A stretch of 39,895 nucleotides of DNA. Origin: SAR324 cluster bacterium (GTDB lineage Bacteria; SAR324; XYD2-FULL-50-16). Where the stretch lies: assembly GCA_028280735.1 (NCBI GenBank), contig JANQLH010000468.1, forward strand, positions 1 through 39,895, read 5' to 3'. Shown piece after piece: positions 1 to 9,427 of this stretch (the first letter of the stretch is position 1; each line of letters begins with the position of its first letter). The position numbers and the translations under genes are program-made. Below the pieces are notes generated by a model. It saw nothing but the letters and a program-made list of their open reading frames with translations, searched no databases and was not told the origin of the DNA.

Positions 1-267
1 GGCTTCAATACCGTCTATTTTTGGCATTTGAAGATCCATTAGCAGAAGGTTATAGCATGATACCTTGACAGCTTCCAGTGCTTCACCGCCATCTTCCACG
101 ATAACCGGCTCATACCCCAATTTTCTCAGCATCTTCTCAATCAGTTTTTGATTTAGGACGTTGTCTTCAGCAATCAATATCTGCATGGGAAACTGACGTG
201 CAAACTCCTGATTTAATTCAGATATATCTGATTCGGCTAAAGGCTGTCTTTCCATCATTATTTCCAT
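1..267 (-). CDS. Response regulator receiver domain protein, 3' end outside window
   Basis: The translation reads into a two-component receiver domain. There is an acidic pair in the motif ILIAEDN, followed by the helix that precedes the phosphorylated Asp in LLLMDLQMP, and the window edge cuts the gene just after IDGIEA. Possible ATG starts lie at 267, 258 and 255; the frame is open upstream only to a TGA near 379, so no kinase domain is attached on the 5' side. The stretch before the receiver (LNQEFARQFPMQILIAEDN) looks like the linker that joins the HATPase or first receiver to the last receiver in hybrid histidine kinases. The gene may therefore be a free-standing regulator derived from a hybrid kinase, or a 5'-truncated remnant. 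What follows the receiver is not visible. Confidence 0.8.
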   Translation of the reverse strand, partial: MEIMMERQPLAESDISELNQEFARQFPMQILIAEDNVLNQKLIEKMLRKLGYEPVIVEDGGEALEAVKVSCYNLLLMDLQMPKIDGIEA

Positions 268-606
268 CACCACAATTAGCTCAATCGTGACCAGGTTAAT
301 AAGCGCCCGCTGGTACAAAACAAGATTAGTTGCCGGTGTTTTTATGGTTATAGATCCTGCGCAATAGATTCAATATATATGTTAACCGATTATTGAGTAT
401 ACATCTATCTAATTGTGCTTTTATTTCAATATATCCTGTCGTTTAAAAAGTGAATATCCGTCTTACCGATAGCTGGTAAAGACTGCCAGTATCGAGCTTT
501 AGGTTTTCAAAACTAACGGGAGCCCCCTTGTGAATTGAGATTGGGTGTAAAATCGTCGAAAGCGGATTTTCGTTTATCCGGATTGGGCGGTATGCGGTTT
601 CACAAG
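268..606. other. Intergenic stretch without recognised gene
   Basis: This stretch lies between the 3' end of lpxA and the start of the receiver gene. It is AT-rich in its left half, which should hold the receiver gene's promoter. No gene, RNA gene, convincing terminator or repeat was recognised. Confidence 0.5.
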
Positions 607-1380
607 TTATTTGGAAATAATTCCCCGCTTGGTTTCAGAAACAAAATCAATAAACCTGTCTAATATGGGTCCGGGTTTTATTTCTGTTTTTAATAACTCC
701 AGGGCCTTTTTGGGAACCATTCCGCTGGTGAAATAGATGTTGTAGATTTTCTGAATCTCTTCGATTCCGACCTTGTCGAACCCATTCCTCTCCAGGCCGA
801 TTAAGTTTAATCCCAGTAATTGTGCACGAGTGCCTGTGCACATCATGTAGGGTGGTACATCCTGATAGGCAACGCTGTACCCACCAAGCATAGCAAAATC
901 TCCAATCCGGGTAAATTGATGAAATCCGGATAGACCGCCCGTCACAACACTGGAGCCGATTTGTACATGGCCGCCAAGGGTAGTGTTGTTGGCAAGCATG
1001 CAGTTATCACCAACACTGGTGTCATGGGCAAGATGCACACTCACAAAGAGCTGGTTATTATCCCCCACTTTGGTTATACCTGTACCGCCATGAGTTCCCC
1101 GGTGGATAGATACGTATTCCCGAATTTCGTTGTCATTTCCAATTTCTACCAATGTCGGTTCATTTCTATGATGTTTGTCTTGTGCGGAAAGTCCGATTGA
1201 TGTGTAGGGGCCTATGGAATTGCGCTGACCAATCGTTGTTTTGCCTTTGATTGTGACATGATTTTCAACCAGCGTATCGTCACCTATTTTTACATCCGGG
1301 CCGATAACGGAGTAGGGACCTATGGAGACGTCCGCTCCTATTTCAGCTTTGGAATCAACAATGGCTGTTTCGTGAATCAT
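607..1380 (-). CDS. lpxA: UDP-N-acetylglucosamine acyltransferase (LpxA)
   Basis: This enzyme transfers a 3-hydroxyacyl chain from acyl carrier protein to UDP-GlcNAc, the first step of lipid A synthesis, in the cytoplasm. The 257-residue length fits the family (E. coli 262). The N-terminal two thirds are hexapeptide repeats forming the left-handed beta helix, interrupted by the usual loop around SAQDKHHRNEPT. The motif VHLAHD gives His116 and His119, matching E. coli His122 and the catalytic base His125. The second Gly of LGGYS (Gly167) matches the acyl-chain ruler Gly173 of E. coli, which would permit a long hydroxyacyl chain (inference). E. coli His191 aligns with Arg185. AAGGA stands 7 bases before the ATG. 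The usual partners lpxD, fabZ and lpxB are not adjacent, so the gene appears to be alone. Confidence 0.95.
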   Translation of the reverse strand: MIHETAIVDSKAEIGADVSIGPYSVIGPDVKIGDDTLVENHVTIKGKTTIGQRNSIGPYTSIGLSAQDKHHRNEPTLVEIGNDNEIREYVSIHRGTHGGTGITKVGDNNQLFVSVHLAHDTSVGDNCMLANNTTLGGHVQIGSSVVTGGLSGFHQFTRIGDFAMLGGYSVAYQDVPPYMMCTGTRAQLLGLNLIGLERNGFDKVGIEEIQKIYNIYFTSGMVPKKALELLKTEIKPGPILDRFIDFVSETKRGIISK

Positions 1381-1575
1381 AAAACTATCCTTGCGTTTTT
1401 ATAACCTGATCTTCCTCAAGGGAACCGAAAATCGAAAGTGACACGCGTTTATGGTGTCATCAAACGCTAATTCTTTGCAACTGGTAATTATTGGGAGGAA
1501 AAGGGAGGAAATGAACGATAAAGACCAATGGTTATCCGAAATGAAAACAAACTCACTATTTTGGACAATTGTTTC

Positions 1576-1848
1576 TTATTTAATTTTCTTGTTTTCGCCT
1601 GCTTCGCCACAAACCATTAACGCTACTTCCGATTCGGAATCTGCATGAACAATTCTTCCGATATAGGGAGCAAGTACTTTATACTTGCCTTTGTCAATGA
1701 TTTTAACACTGATTGACCGACCTGATGATCCTTCACACCTGAAGTAATGGTTGCCCTTCTCATCAATCTTGACAAATTGCAACGCATAAGTATTCAACCC
1801 GTATATAAGGAAGCAGATAAATAGTAAACCAATTGCTGTTTTTTTCAT
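1576..1848 (-). CDS. Small exported protein of unknown function
   Basis: I do not recognise this 90-residue protein. It begins with MKKTAIG and a hydrophobic stretch (LLFICFLIYGL) ending near TYA, which looks like a Sec signal peptide. The mature part is about 65 residues with a Cys pair (Cys in FRCEG and in MVCGEAG) that could form a disulfide in the periplasm. It is short, basic at the C terminus and has no repeats. A TTG codon three codons upstream (1857) is an alternative start; neither has a clear Shine-Dalgarno. It lies downstream of another small hypothetical gene on the same strand, 72 bases away. Confidence 0.5.
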   Translation of the reverse strand: MKKTAIGLLFICFLIYGLNTYALQFVKIDEKGNHYFRCEGSSGRSISVKIIDKGKYKVLAPYIGRIVHADSESEVALMVCGEAGENKKIK

Positions 1849-1920
1849 GTTTTTCAAGTGATTGTAGTGTTAAGGAAGTTTAATTGTTTGGATAAAGCCT
1901 GTTAGATAAGTCGGTTAAGC

Positions 1921-2454
1921 TTAAGACATCTTATTGGTCGGAGTCAAACCCTTCAGACTTTTCTGCCTGAGTTCAAGCAAATGCTGAATCTCTAATAATC
2001 CTTTTCGGTAGCGGATGTCATTCACTTCGCGTATATCCTCAAATAAAGTACGTATCCTTTCTTCCAAAAACTCATCGTTCATTTCGTTCTTGCTGCGCAA
2101 CCTTGACTTACTGAAATGCATCCCAAAACCCGGCTCCTTTTCGACCAGCCTTAAAACCGATTGAATCTGCCGACCTTTGGCAATACTTGAAGAGGACACA
2201 ACGGTTTTCTTTTGTTCTTCCATATCTTCGGCAAGCCTGACCTCAGAATATGGCGGTGCTTGTTCCGCTACAGCAGTCGGGGATGCTTTGTTAACAACCA
2301 TCAAAAAGATTACAAGAAAAAGGAAAAGCAAGGCTGCTGCCAGGAATCGCCCGGGCAAAATACAAAAAAACGCACAAAGCAGCGAAAGGAAAAAATGTCG
2401 TTTAAACAATCGCAATAGTCGAATTTTCGTCGGTTGAGTTGTCTCTTGAATCAT
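1921..2454 (-). CDS. Membrane-anchored hypothetical protein
   Basis: The family of this 177-residue protein is unknown. After a basic N-terminal segment (about residues 1-20) there is a long hydrophobic stretch at roughly 21-52, enough for one long or two short membrane helices. A charged region follows that is predicted to be helical (residues about 85-170, rich in Glu, Arg and Lys), ending in heptad-like LLEIQHLLELRQKSL. The tail would sit in the cytoplasm if the positive-inside rule holds. An AGGGG stands 7 bases before the ATG. It sits between the hybrid kinase gene and the small exported protein gene; no functional link is visible. Confidence 0.55.
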   Translation of the reverse strand: MIQETTQPTKIRLLRLFKRHFFLSLLCAFFCILPGRFLAAALLFLFLVIFLMVVNKASPTAVAEQAPPYSEVRLAEDMEEQKKTVVSSSSIAKGRQIQSVLRLVEKEPGFGMHFSKSRLRSKNEMNDEFLEERIRTLFEDIREVNDIRYRKGLLEIQHLLELRQKSLKGLTPTNKMS

Positions 2455-2751
2455 GGCTATACCCCTAATTTTTCAGAGTCAGACCGTAAAACGAACCTGT
2501 TATAGCTAAAAAATGCAATTTTTGGAGACTTTTAACACTTGGAGTGAATTGGTGAGGATAAGTTTCTAATTTTCCAGAACCATTTTTTACCTGTCTTGGA
2601 AATCCAGAAAAACGCCGGGTTGATTTTAACCGTATGATGAACCGGCGGGGAAATCGCAATATAGTTTGATAACCAGGGAACCATGATTAAATTTCTATGA
2701 CAAAATCAGCTGTTTATCCACGTTGTTAACATTTTTGTCGGATCAAACAGC
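2455..2751. other. Intergenic region with no supported gene
   Basis: This spacer lies between the hybrid kinase stop and the small membrane protein start. A 64-codon minus-strand frame is present but has no ribosome binding site, is basic throughout and resembles no known protein, so I left it out. It probably holds the promoter of the downstream membrane protein gene. Confidence 0.4.
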
Positions 2752-5700
2752 TTATTCCATAACCTTACTTCCTAATTGCTTTTCAAGTTCTCTATGCAAT
2801 ACGCTGCGATCGATCGGTTTTGATACATATCCGTTCATACCGGCATCAAAGCATTTTTGTTTATCGCCTACCATGGCATGGGCAGTCATTGCGATAATGG
2901 GAATATCGTGATTGATCTTGCCAGACTTATTACCCCGAATTAGTTCAGTCGCCTCTAATCCTCCCATTTCAGGCATCTGTAGATCCATTAAGACAATATC
3001 ATAGTTTTTCATCTGTAAAGCATTGATTGCCTCTTTTCCGTTTTCAACAATATCAATGCGATAGCCCATTTTTTCTAAAACTTTGTAGGCCAATTTCTGA
3101 TTTACCTTGTTATCTTCGGCTAGCAGAATATGGTGCTTTTTTGCTTTTGATTCTTCGAGCGAAAACCTGGTGATCAACCGTGATTTCTTTTTTGATTGCT
3201 TTTCTTCTGCTCGATACATTTTGGCTGTCGACAGGCAATCAAACAATTGAGACTGACTGATAGGCTTGGATAGAAACGCGTCAAAACCTATTTCTCTCGC
3301 TCGTGAAGCATCGCCTTTATGTCCGAAAGAGGTAAGCATTACCAAGATTACCCGATCATATTTCGAATCTGCCCGTATCGAGTCTCCGAGGGCTTCACCG
3401 TTCATGTCCGGCAACTGACTTTCAATGATTACAATATCAATGGGACGATCTTCAGAAAATGATTGTTCCAATAAATTCAGTGCCAAAGGTCCGTTATCGG
3501 CAGCTGTATAACGACAACCCCAGGTTCTGAGGTAGCCTTCAATAGTTTCCTGATGAGCCTTTTGGTCATCAACTACCAAAACCCGGTTACCCTTGATATC
3601 TCCAACTGTATCATCCGTAGAATCATCATGTTGTGACAGCTTCTCAAAGGAGGATGTAAAACTAAAGGTAGACCCGATACCCGGTTCACTCTCAATTTCC
3701 AACTCTCCTCCCATTAACTCGACCAGTTGTCTTGAAATAGCCAATCCGAGTCCTGTACCTCCGAATTTCCTGGTGACTGAAGCGTCAACCTGGGTAAAGG
3801 ATTCGAATAATTTAGTTTGATCTTGTGCAGAGATACCTATGCCTGTATCGCTAACATCAAACCTGATATGAGCATGTGTTTTGGTTTCTTTTTCAAGACC
3901 GAGTTTAATGATAACTTCTCCTTCCCCGGTGAATTTTATAGCGTTTCCGCACAGATTAAGAATGACTTGCCTTAACCTTCCGGGATCACCCCTTAATTTG
4001 GATGGAACATCAAAATCCACCATGAGGGCGAACTCCAATCCTTTTTCTTCGGCTTTTATTCTCAATAACCCGGCAGTCTCTTCAATAGCTGCCCTTAAGT
4101 CAAAATCGATGTTTTCAAATTCCAGTTTACCCGCTTCAATCTTGGAGAAATCCAGAATATCATTGATGATAACCAAGAGGGATTCAGCACTGTTTTGAAC
4201 GGTCTTCGCGTAGTCGTATTGATCTCCATTGAGGTTTGTTTCCATTAACAGACCGGTCATCCCAATGATGCCATTCATTGGTGTTCTGATTTCATGGCTC
4301 ATGTTTGCCAGAAAGTGGCTTTTGGCCAAATTTGCTTCAGCTGCTTCTTTTGCAAGCCTGTCGGAATTTTGAATGGAATGTCTGAGTTGTTGGATGACAT
4401 TATTGAGTTCCGCAGTTCTGTCTTCGACTTTTCTTTCCAGCTTTTCGTTCAATACGGTCAAGGCCCGGTTACTTTCATTTAATTCCCTGGATTTGATTTG
4501 CAGCCTGTTCGTGAGGTTCTCAACAGAAAGCAATGATTTGGAAAAACGCACGGAAATCAAATAAGCTTGGGCAAATATAAAAACCATCAATCCGAAAGGC
4601 ACATATAGACCAAGTTTTAGCAGTTCCAAACCATGTAAAACGTCGTTTATCACCGTTAAAAACAAGACAATAAACCCCAGCATAAATATGACGGCTCCCT
4701 CTCGTTTTCTGCGAGTAGCCACAATCAAAACATATAATACGTAGATGCATATAATGATCGTCACTATCTGGTAAGAAACGGTAAAGTTGGTAAAAAGAGA
4801 AACTGGAAGCAACAAGACACTTGAGGAGTAAAGAAAACTTAAACCAATGGTAAATTTAACGACCGCTTGTTTGAGTTCTTCTGGAAAAAGCGAACGGAGA
4901 TAAATCAAAAAAACCGGTATTGCAACATAGAAAGAAAGAAAATCCAGAATGACAATTTGACTAAAGGATATATTCGGAACCAAATGGCTTAAAAAATAAT
5001 TGCCCTGAACGATAATACGAATGGATATGATTAGACAGAGTAAACCAAAATAAATAGGGGTTCTTTCTTTTTTTCGGTTTTTTGCCAGGCTTAAATGATA
5101 AAGCCCCATAATCACCAGACCGCCAAAAATGAAAAAATCCAAGGCTATGTCTGTCTCGAGTTCCCTGACTAGGGTTTTTTCAGTACCAATTTGAAGCGCA
5201 GCTGTCGGTCCACCTGATATGTGCCGAAAGCTTGCTATGTGAAGAACAACTTCAATAATCGGATCACTGGTTTCGAAGCCGACAACATGAGGATAAAATC
5301 TTGGAAACGTTGTTTCGGCATTCTTTCCCGGTGTCCCGGATGAACTCAGCAGATTGCCGTTCAGGTAGATATGCGAAGCTGTGTAGATTTCCCCGATCCG
5401 TAAGGCCAAACGTTCATTCGTTTCTTTTACCAGAATTTTCAACCGATAGCTCGCAAAACCTCTTTTCGGCAATGCCACTCCCTCCCAAACGAATCCGTTC
5501 CAGACCCCGGGGACTTGGATGAAATCAGAACTCCGAGTCACACCTGTTGTAAACCCATTACCGGGTGTAACAAACTGTTTCCAATAAAATTCCCATTCTC
5601 CGGAAAGATTAACCGGACCTTCTTCTGCAAAGTCCCAGTGCCTGAGATCAATAATCCCCTGTTGAACCTTGGGTGCATATTTATTCGGAGAGTTGCTTGA

Positions 5701-5760
5701 ACATCCAAAAAGCAACACCGAAAGGACAATAAAAAAAGTATGTTTTAAAAAAGATTTCAC
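2752..5760 (-). CDS. 7TMR-DISM hybrid sensor histidine kinase with two receiver domains
   Basis: The start is GTG at 5760, because GAGG stands 5 bases upstream and the product then opens with a lipoprotein-type signal ([10 protein letters not shown], lipobox LLFGC, Cys20). An upstream TTG at 5808 has no such site. Domain order in the 1002-residue product: periplasmic jelly-roll 7TMR-DISM extracellular domain (about 35-200), seven membrane helices (about 205-405), coiled coil, HisKA with phospho-accepting His489 in SHEIRTP, HATPase (N box [10 protein letters not shown] boxes DTGIGI and GGTGLGL), receiver 1 (about 725-845) and receiver 2 (about 877-995). Receiver 2 has Asp926 in LMDLQMP. Receiver 1 keeps the acidic pair and the Lys of FLSKPI but has Glu780 where the phosphorylated Asp should be. 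It probably senses an envelope ligand, possibly a carbohydrate, and relays by phosphotransfer. No cognate output gene is adjacent. Confidence 0.93.
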   Translation of the reverse strand: MKSFLKHTFFIVLSVLLFGCSSNSPNKYAPKVQQGIIDLRHWDFAEEGPVNLSGEWEFYWKQFVTPGNGFTTGVTRSSDFIQVPGVWNGFVWEGVALPKRGFASYRLKILVKETNERLALRIGEIYTASHIYLNGNLLSSSGTPGKNAETTFPRFYPHVVGFETSDPIIEVVLHIASFRHISGGPTAALQIGTEKTLVRELETDIALDFFIFGGLVIMGLYHLSLAKNRKKERTPIYFGLLCLIISIRIIVQGNYFLSHLVPNISFSQIVILDFLSFYVAIPVFLIYLRSLFPEELKQAVVKFTIGLSFLYSSSVLLLPVSLFTNFTVSYQIVTIIICIYVLYVLIVATRRKREGAVIFMLGFIVLFLTVINDVLHGLELLKLGLYVPFGLMVFIFAQAYLISVRFSKSLLSVENLTNRLQIKSRELNESNRALTVLNEKLERKVEDRTAELNNVIQQLRHSIQNSDRLAKEAAEANLAKSHFLANMSHEIRTPMNGIIGMTGLLMETNLNGDQYDYAKTVQNSAESLLVIINDILDFSKIEAGKLEFENIDFDLRAAIEETAGLLRIKAEEKGLEFALMVDFDVPSKLRGDPGRLRQVILNLCGNAIKFTGEGEVIIKLGLEKETKTHAHIRFDVSDTGIGISAQDQTKLFESFTQVDASVTRKFGGTGLGLAISRQLVELMGGELEIESEPGIGSTFSFTSSFEKLSQHDDSTDDTVGDIKGNRVLVVDDQKAHQETIEGYLRTWGCRYTAADNGPLALNLLEQSFSEDRPIDIVIIESQLPDMNGEALGDSIRADSKYDRVILVMLTSFGHKGDASRAREIGFDAFLSKPISQSQLFDCLSTAKMYRAEEKQSKKKSRLITRFSLEESKAKKHHILLAEDNKVNQKLAYKVLEKMGYRIDIVENGKEAINALQMKNYDIVLMDLQMPEMGGLEATELIRGNKSGKINHDIPIIAMTAHAMVGDKQKCFDAGMNGYVSKPIDRSVLHRELEKQLGSKVME

Positions 5761-6037
5761 TAAATCCTCAAGCAACACGTTGTTCTTTTTTAGATTATTG
5801 ATCCGCAAAAAAATCTGTCTATGAAATCCATAATATCATTAAATTAGAATGAAGTGTATTTCTTTCTCCTTGAGTTGGGAAATCACTTCACCTTGAGTGG
5901 TCTTATGAAATGTTTGGGTTTATCAAAGCACTGTTTACCCCCCTGGAAATTCAGTTAGTTAGATTGAAACGATTTTTATAGCATCAGGTTTGCATTACCC
6001 AGGCTTATAATCGCTGATCTTTTATCTACCTTATTTT

Positions 6038-6853
6038 ATGTCCCAATCAATTTTTCGTTGTTTCAGTACCTTACTTCTGGTTTTTGTTTTAATTACAGCC
6101 TTTTCGGCTTTTCAAAGAGCATTTGCGCAGATTGAAGGGATAACCCTGCGCTCACCTCCCATGACCCATGCATTTATCGAATCCGGGGATCTGCTGCTGG
6201 GAATCGGTTTAACCAGCACAAAAGTGGAAAATCCGGGGTACCAGGTATCCGGAGTGATTCCGGAGAGTGTCATCACAACCGAACGGTTTGGGTTTCTGGC
6301 CATAGGACTGACAGACGGACTAGCTATTGGGGTCAGTAGCAATCCCACAGAAATTAACATTGAGGGAAAAAACGCTGACACAAACAATGAGGTAGACACC
6401 AAGTTAAACAGTAGCAGAACTTATTACTATATTATCCCCACCCTGTACAAATGGGAAAAAAGCAGAATTGCCCTGGTCTGGGGAAAAGGTAGTGCCGTGG
6501 TAGAGGAAAACAAAGAATTACAAAGAGAGAGGGACGAATACACAATCGGAACAACCGGATTATTCGGGGAGTTTTACCTCACCGATTCTTTTTCTCTTGT
6601 CCCCTGGTTATCGTGGCCATATTTGTTATTCGATATCAACCCGCCCTCCATAAATGAAGTACAAACACCTGATTACGGCATTGACGGCATTTTCCACATT
6701 GGGGAGGCAAAATTGTCTTTATCTTTGATCTTCCAAGCTTTAGACACGGTAGATAAAACTGCGACTGATGAGGAATTAGTAAAAGAAGACTCAAACGAGG
6801 AAAATGAGACCAATCAGGAGAGTTATTCTATTTCTTTATCGTTTGTATTTTAA
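6038..6853 (+). CDS. Putative outer-membrane beta-barrel protein
   Basis: This 271-residue protein has a signal peptide (hydrophobic core about residues 9-25, cleavage near AFA-QIEG). The mature part is rich in alternating polar and hydrophobic stretches, aromatic residues at strand ends (RTYYYIIPTLYKW, LVPWLSWPYLLF) and a C-terminal strand SYSISLSFVF. A terminal Phe is the usual BAM recognition signature of outer-membrane proteins. An acidic insert (about 240-258, many Glu and Asn) precedes the last strand and may be a surface loop. The family is not recognised and the ligand is unknown. No good Shine-Dalgarno precedes the ATG. The gene is divergent from the hybrid kinase and converges on the isochorismatase gene with only 7 bases between them. 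Confidence 0.6.
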   Translation: MSQSIFRCFSTLLLVFVLITAFSAFQRAFAQIEGITLRSPPMTHAFIESGDLLLGIGLTSTKVENPGYQVSGVIPESVITTERFGFLAIGLTDGLAIGVSSNPTEINIEGKNADTNNEVDTKLNSSRTYYYIIPTLYKWEKSRIALVWGKGSAVVEENKELQRERDEYTIGTTGLFGEFYLTDSFSLVPWLSWPYLLFDINPPSINEVQTPDYGIDGIFHIGEAKLSLSLIFQALDTVDKTATDEELVKEDSNEENETNQESYSISLSFVF

Positions 6854-6860
6854 GCTTTCT

Positions 6861-7400
6861 CTACTTCACGATCTTAATTATTTCTTTAAAAACCGGCCCT
6901 TCCGCTTTTTTCAGCATTTCAAACAGCGCCATTTCCACACTTGACATCAAGGCACCGGCAGCTCTCAGGTTTTCCAAGGCTAGTAACTTGTTTTCCTTTG
7001 TACGGGAAGAAATAGCATCTGTAATAATGGTTACCTGGTAATCCTTTTTCAGTAAATCCAAGGCAGTCTGGTAGACACAAACATGAGCCTCAATTCCCAC
7101 AAGCATGACCTGGTTTTTGGATTCCCTATCAAGTTGTCTTAGAAATTCCTGATCACCAAGGCAGCTAAAAGTCGATTTGGCAACTTTTGACTGATTCGTC
7201 AGCAAATCAGCAACAACCGGAATCGTTTCTCCCAATCCTTTTGGATTTTGTTCCACCCAGATAATCGGGATCTCCAATGCCCGGGCCCCTTTAATCATTT
7301 TGACAAGAGCTTCAAACAACGTCTCTTTTTCGTACATTTGATGAGCAAGGTTTCCCTGAACATCGATCAAAATCAAAATTGAATTTTCCTTGGTTAGCAT
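6861..7400 (-). CDS. Isochorismatase-family cysteine hydrolase
   Basis: This 179-residue protein has the complete catalytic triad of the family: Asp13 in LIDVQGN, Lys75 in SKVAKSTF and Cys108 in GIEAHVCVYQT, with the conserved turn before the cysteine. Family members hydrolyse amides (nicotinamide, carbamoyl groups) or the isochorismate enol ether. The short single-domain form resembles the YcaC/nicotinamidase-related group, so the substrate cannot be named. The fold is a cytoplasmic Rossmann-like alpha/beta domain. It follows a membrane protein gene on the same strand with a 36-base gap and may be co-transcribed. nadA lies nearby but on the other strand, so a link to NAD metabolism is only suggestive. 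Confidence 0.88.
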   Translation of the reverse strand: MLTKENSILILIDVQGNLAHQMYEKETLFEALVKMIKGARALEIPIIWVEQNPKGLGETIPVVADLLTNQSKVAKSTFSCLGDQEFLRQLDRESKNQVMLVGIEAHVCVYQTALDLLKKDYQVTIITDAISSRTKENKLLALENLRAAGALMSSVEMALFEMLKKAEGPVFKEIIKIVK

Positions 7401-7436
7401 ATCAAAATATCTAAAACTGTTATTCTTACAATCTGA

Positions 7437-7934
7437 TCATTCTTTTTCTTTTTCGATTGATAGAAGAGGTACGCCGGATATGGTTTTATCGATGACAATT
7501 TCCTGTAAGTTCGCCAGTTTTTTCAATCGCTCTGAAGTTTCAAAGGTTAATGTTTCTATTAATTTGATATTTTTTTTCGAAACTTTACCACTTTCTTCAG
7601 CTTCAATACTCAGCAATTGTATCTGGTTCAAATAGTTATTCACAATATCCAGTACATTGTTCATAGTTGCCTTCAAAACCGCTATTTCCTTGTCTTTGAT
7701 AATTGAAATTGTTTTTCGTTTCAGCAGTATCAATCGAAAGTCAATTACCAATCCCAGGGACAACAAAAACACGACTAAAAAAAACTCATCAATTTCATAT
7801 GCCTCCAACACTTCAAAAAATACGACAATATATTCAAACACTTCAATCCTATCGGTAAGGGTAAGAAAAAGAATCGAAATGCTTATTACAAATAAAACAG
7901 CGGTGAATTTGTAATCTTTTATAATAGTAACCAT
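7437..7934 (-). CDS. Membrane protein with histidine-kinase-like helical domain, no ATPase domain
   Basis: This 165-residue protein has two membrane helices (about 10-28 and 47-66), a charged linker, and then a helical pair (about 78-155). That region includes VLKATMNNVLDIVNNYLNQIQLLSIE, written here only as its key pattern: N-N-x-L-x-I-V-N-N-x-L-N-x-L-x-L. The pattern resembles the dimerisation helices of sensor kinases, but there is no phospho-accepting His at the expected place and no HATPase domain. I recall similar proteins only as uncharacterised. It may act as a membrane-anchored dimerisation or scaffold protein (inference). It precedes the isochorismatase-family gene by 36 bases. Confidence 0.55.
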   Translation of the reverse strand: MVTIIKDYKFTAVLFVISISILFLTLTDRIEVFEYIVVFFEVLEAYEIDEFFLVVFLLSLGLVIDFRLILLKRKTISIIKDKEIAVLKATMNNVLDIVNNYLNQIQLLSIEAEESGKVSKKNIKLIETLTFETSERLKKLANLQEIVIDKTISGVPLLSIEKEKE

Positions 7935-8248
7935 GATAACGACTAATTTGATTTGTTTTTTCAGCCTACACCTCCTAACAACAACTTATCGGACACTGTA
8001 ACCGGATACGAAAACATTAACAACGGGAAGAGCACGCTTTTTTTCTTTTCTCGTATCAAGGACCAGGGAACAACAGGCAACCGGCATATTTTTTTACAAT
8101 TGGACACAGCCTCTAAGGACTTTTTTTTAGCTCTTTGGCTTTAATGACTATTATCAATACCCAAATCCAAAAAACACGCTAAGAACAAGATTACAACATT
8201 TTACATTTCATCATTCAGCAGTATCAATTCCTACCCATACCCCAAATA
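7935..8248. other. Divergent intergenic region upstream of nadA
   Basis: This region lies between the divergent membrane protein gene and nadA. It is AT-rich and probably carries both promoters. A 63-codon plus-strand frame runs through part of it but has no start signal or recognisable product. I see no clear riboswitch or operator. Confidence 0.4.
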
Positions 8249-9187
8249 ATGGACAATCAAAGTTTATCCACTGAAATTGAAGAATTAAAACGTCAAAAAA
8301 GAGCGGTCGTTCTTGCTCACAACTACCAATTACCTGAAATTCAGGATATCGCGGACTATGTAGGCGATTCGCTGGGCCTTTCCCAAATTGCTGCCAAAAC
8401 AGATGCTGAGCTAATCGTTTTTTGCGGTGTCAACTTTATGGCTGAAACGGCGTCGATCATCTCTCCGGATAAAAAGGTTATCATTCCGGACGATCAGGCA
8501 GGCTGCTCACTCGCTGAGTCGATCACGGTTGAGCAATTAAAGGAATGGAAGAATGCCCATCCCGGCGCGGTTGTTGTTACCTATGTCAATTCAACTGCGG
8601 AGGTTAAAGCAGAAACCGACTATTGTTGTACCTCTTCAAATGCCGTTAAAGTCATTCAGGCAATACCCGAAGAGAAGGAAATCCTGTTTGCACCTGATAT
8701 GTATTTGGGAGCCTATGTGCAGGTTGTAACCGGCCGAAAACTAACGCTGTGGAATGGATGTTGTCATATCCATGAAAAAATAGGGGAAGTCGAAATTAGT
8801 GATATCCGTGCAAAACATCCTGATGCAGAGGTGGTCATCCATCCGGAATGTGGATGTTCAACCACGTGTATGCTGGATTCAACCCAAAATCCTGATTGCA
8901 ATTATAAAATATTTTCAACCGAAGGAATGCTGAATTATGTAACGGAATCACCGGCAAAAGAATTCCTGATCGCCACGGAAGTTGGGATTCTGCATCGCAT
9001 GAAACAAAACAACCCGGGGAAAGACTTTTACCCGGTTTATAAAGAAGCAGTGTGTGAGTATATGAAACTGGTAAGCTTGGAAAAACTTCGAAATGCCATC
9101 AGAGATGAGCAGGTTGAAGTCAAAGTACCGGTTGCACTTGCTGAAAGGGCACGTATCCCGATCGAAAGAATGCTTTCCATAGTATAA
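8249..9187 (+). CDS. nadA: Quinolinate synthase (NadA)
   Basis: This enzyme condenses iminoaspartate with dihydroxyacetone phosphate to make quinolinate for NAD synthesis, using an oxygen-sensitive [4Fe-4S] cluster in the cytoplasm. The 312-residue length matches the compact form (about 300 residues), which has three tandem similar domains. The three cluster ligands are visible: Cys86 in DDQAGCSLA, Cys172 in WNGCCHIH (second Cys of the pair, the G-x-C-x-x-H position) and Cys269 in AVCEYMKLVSLEKL. Substrate motifs AHNYQLPEIQD, GVNFMAETA and APDMYLG are present. nadB and nadC are not next to it. The ATG at 8249 aligns with the family N terminus, but no clear Shine-Dalgarno is seen. A GC-rich hairpin follows the stop. 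Confidence 0.97.
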   Translation: MDNQSLSTEIEELKRQKRAVVLAHNYQLPEIQDIADYVGDSLGLSQIAAKTDAELIVFCGVNFMAETASIISPDKKVIIPDDQAGCSLAESITVEQLKEWKNAHPGAVVVTYVNSTAEVKAETDYCCTSSNAVKVIQAIPEEKEILFAPDMYLGAYVQVVTGRKLTLWNGCCHIHEKIGEVEISDIRAKHPDAEVVIHPECGCSTTCMLDSTQNPDCNYKIFSTEGMLNYVTESPAKEFLIATEVGILHRMKQNNPGKDFYPVYKEAVCEYMKLVSLEKLRNAIRDEQVEVKVPVALAERARIPIERMLSIV

Positions 9188-9193
9188 CTGATT

Positions 9194-9213
9194 GCTTCCC
9201 CACCCGGGGGAGC
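9194..9213 (+). terminator. GC-rich hairpin after nadA, possible terminator
   Basis: An 8-bp stem (GCTTCCCC with GGGGGAGC, one G-U pair) encloses a four-base loop 7 bases after the nadA stop. The downstream T content is low (TTAACCT), so this may be a weak or factor-assisted terminator. Confidence 0.45.
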
Positions 9214-9315
9214 TTAACCTGCCTTCCGCATCCGGCTCCATCAACTCTCGAATTATTACCTTAAGTCAAGTCTCCGGTAGATCAACAATCATTTTGCTTA
9301 AGACCTTATTATTAC

Positions 9316-9345
9316 TTGAAAGTGTTTGATTAATTGATGTATAAT
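9316..9345 (+). promoter_or_regulatory. Candidate sigma-70-type promoter of the GAF/PAS kinase gene
   Basis: TTGAAA at 9316-9321 and a consensus TATAAT at 9340-9345 are separated by 18 bases. They lie about 80 bases upstream of the kinase ATG in an otherwise non-coding spacer. Confidence 0.5.
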
Positions 9346-9427
9346 CCTTATCAACGCGCTTTTTTTACCAGGTCTGTCCTGAAACCATCATTAATCACTA
9401 AACCTTTCGTACTGTATCTCCGGTGTT

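Noticed and set aside
2465-2659. 64-codon minus-strand frame between the hybrid kinase and the small membrane gene
   Set aside because: Very basic with no start signal or resemblance to known proteins.
5761-5808. Upstream TTG start of the hybrid kinase adding 16 residues
   Set aside because: It has no Shine-Dalgarno and puts a charged segment ahead of the lipoprotein signal; the GTG at 5760 has GAGG at ideal spacing.
7953-8144. 63-codon plus-strand frame upstream of nadA
   Set aside because: No start signal, and it would overlap the expected promoter region of nadA.
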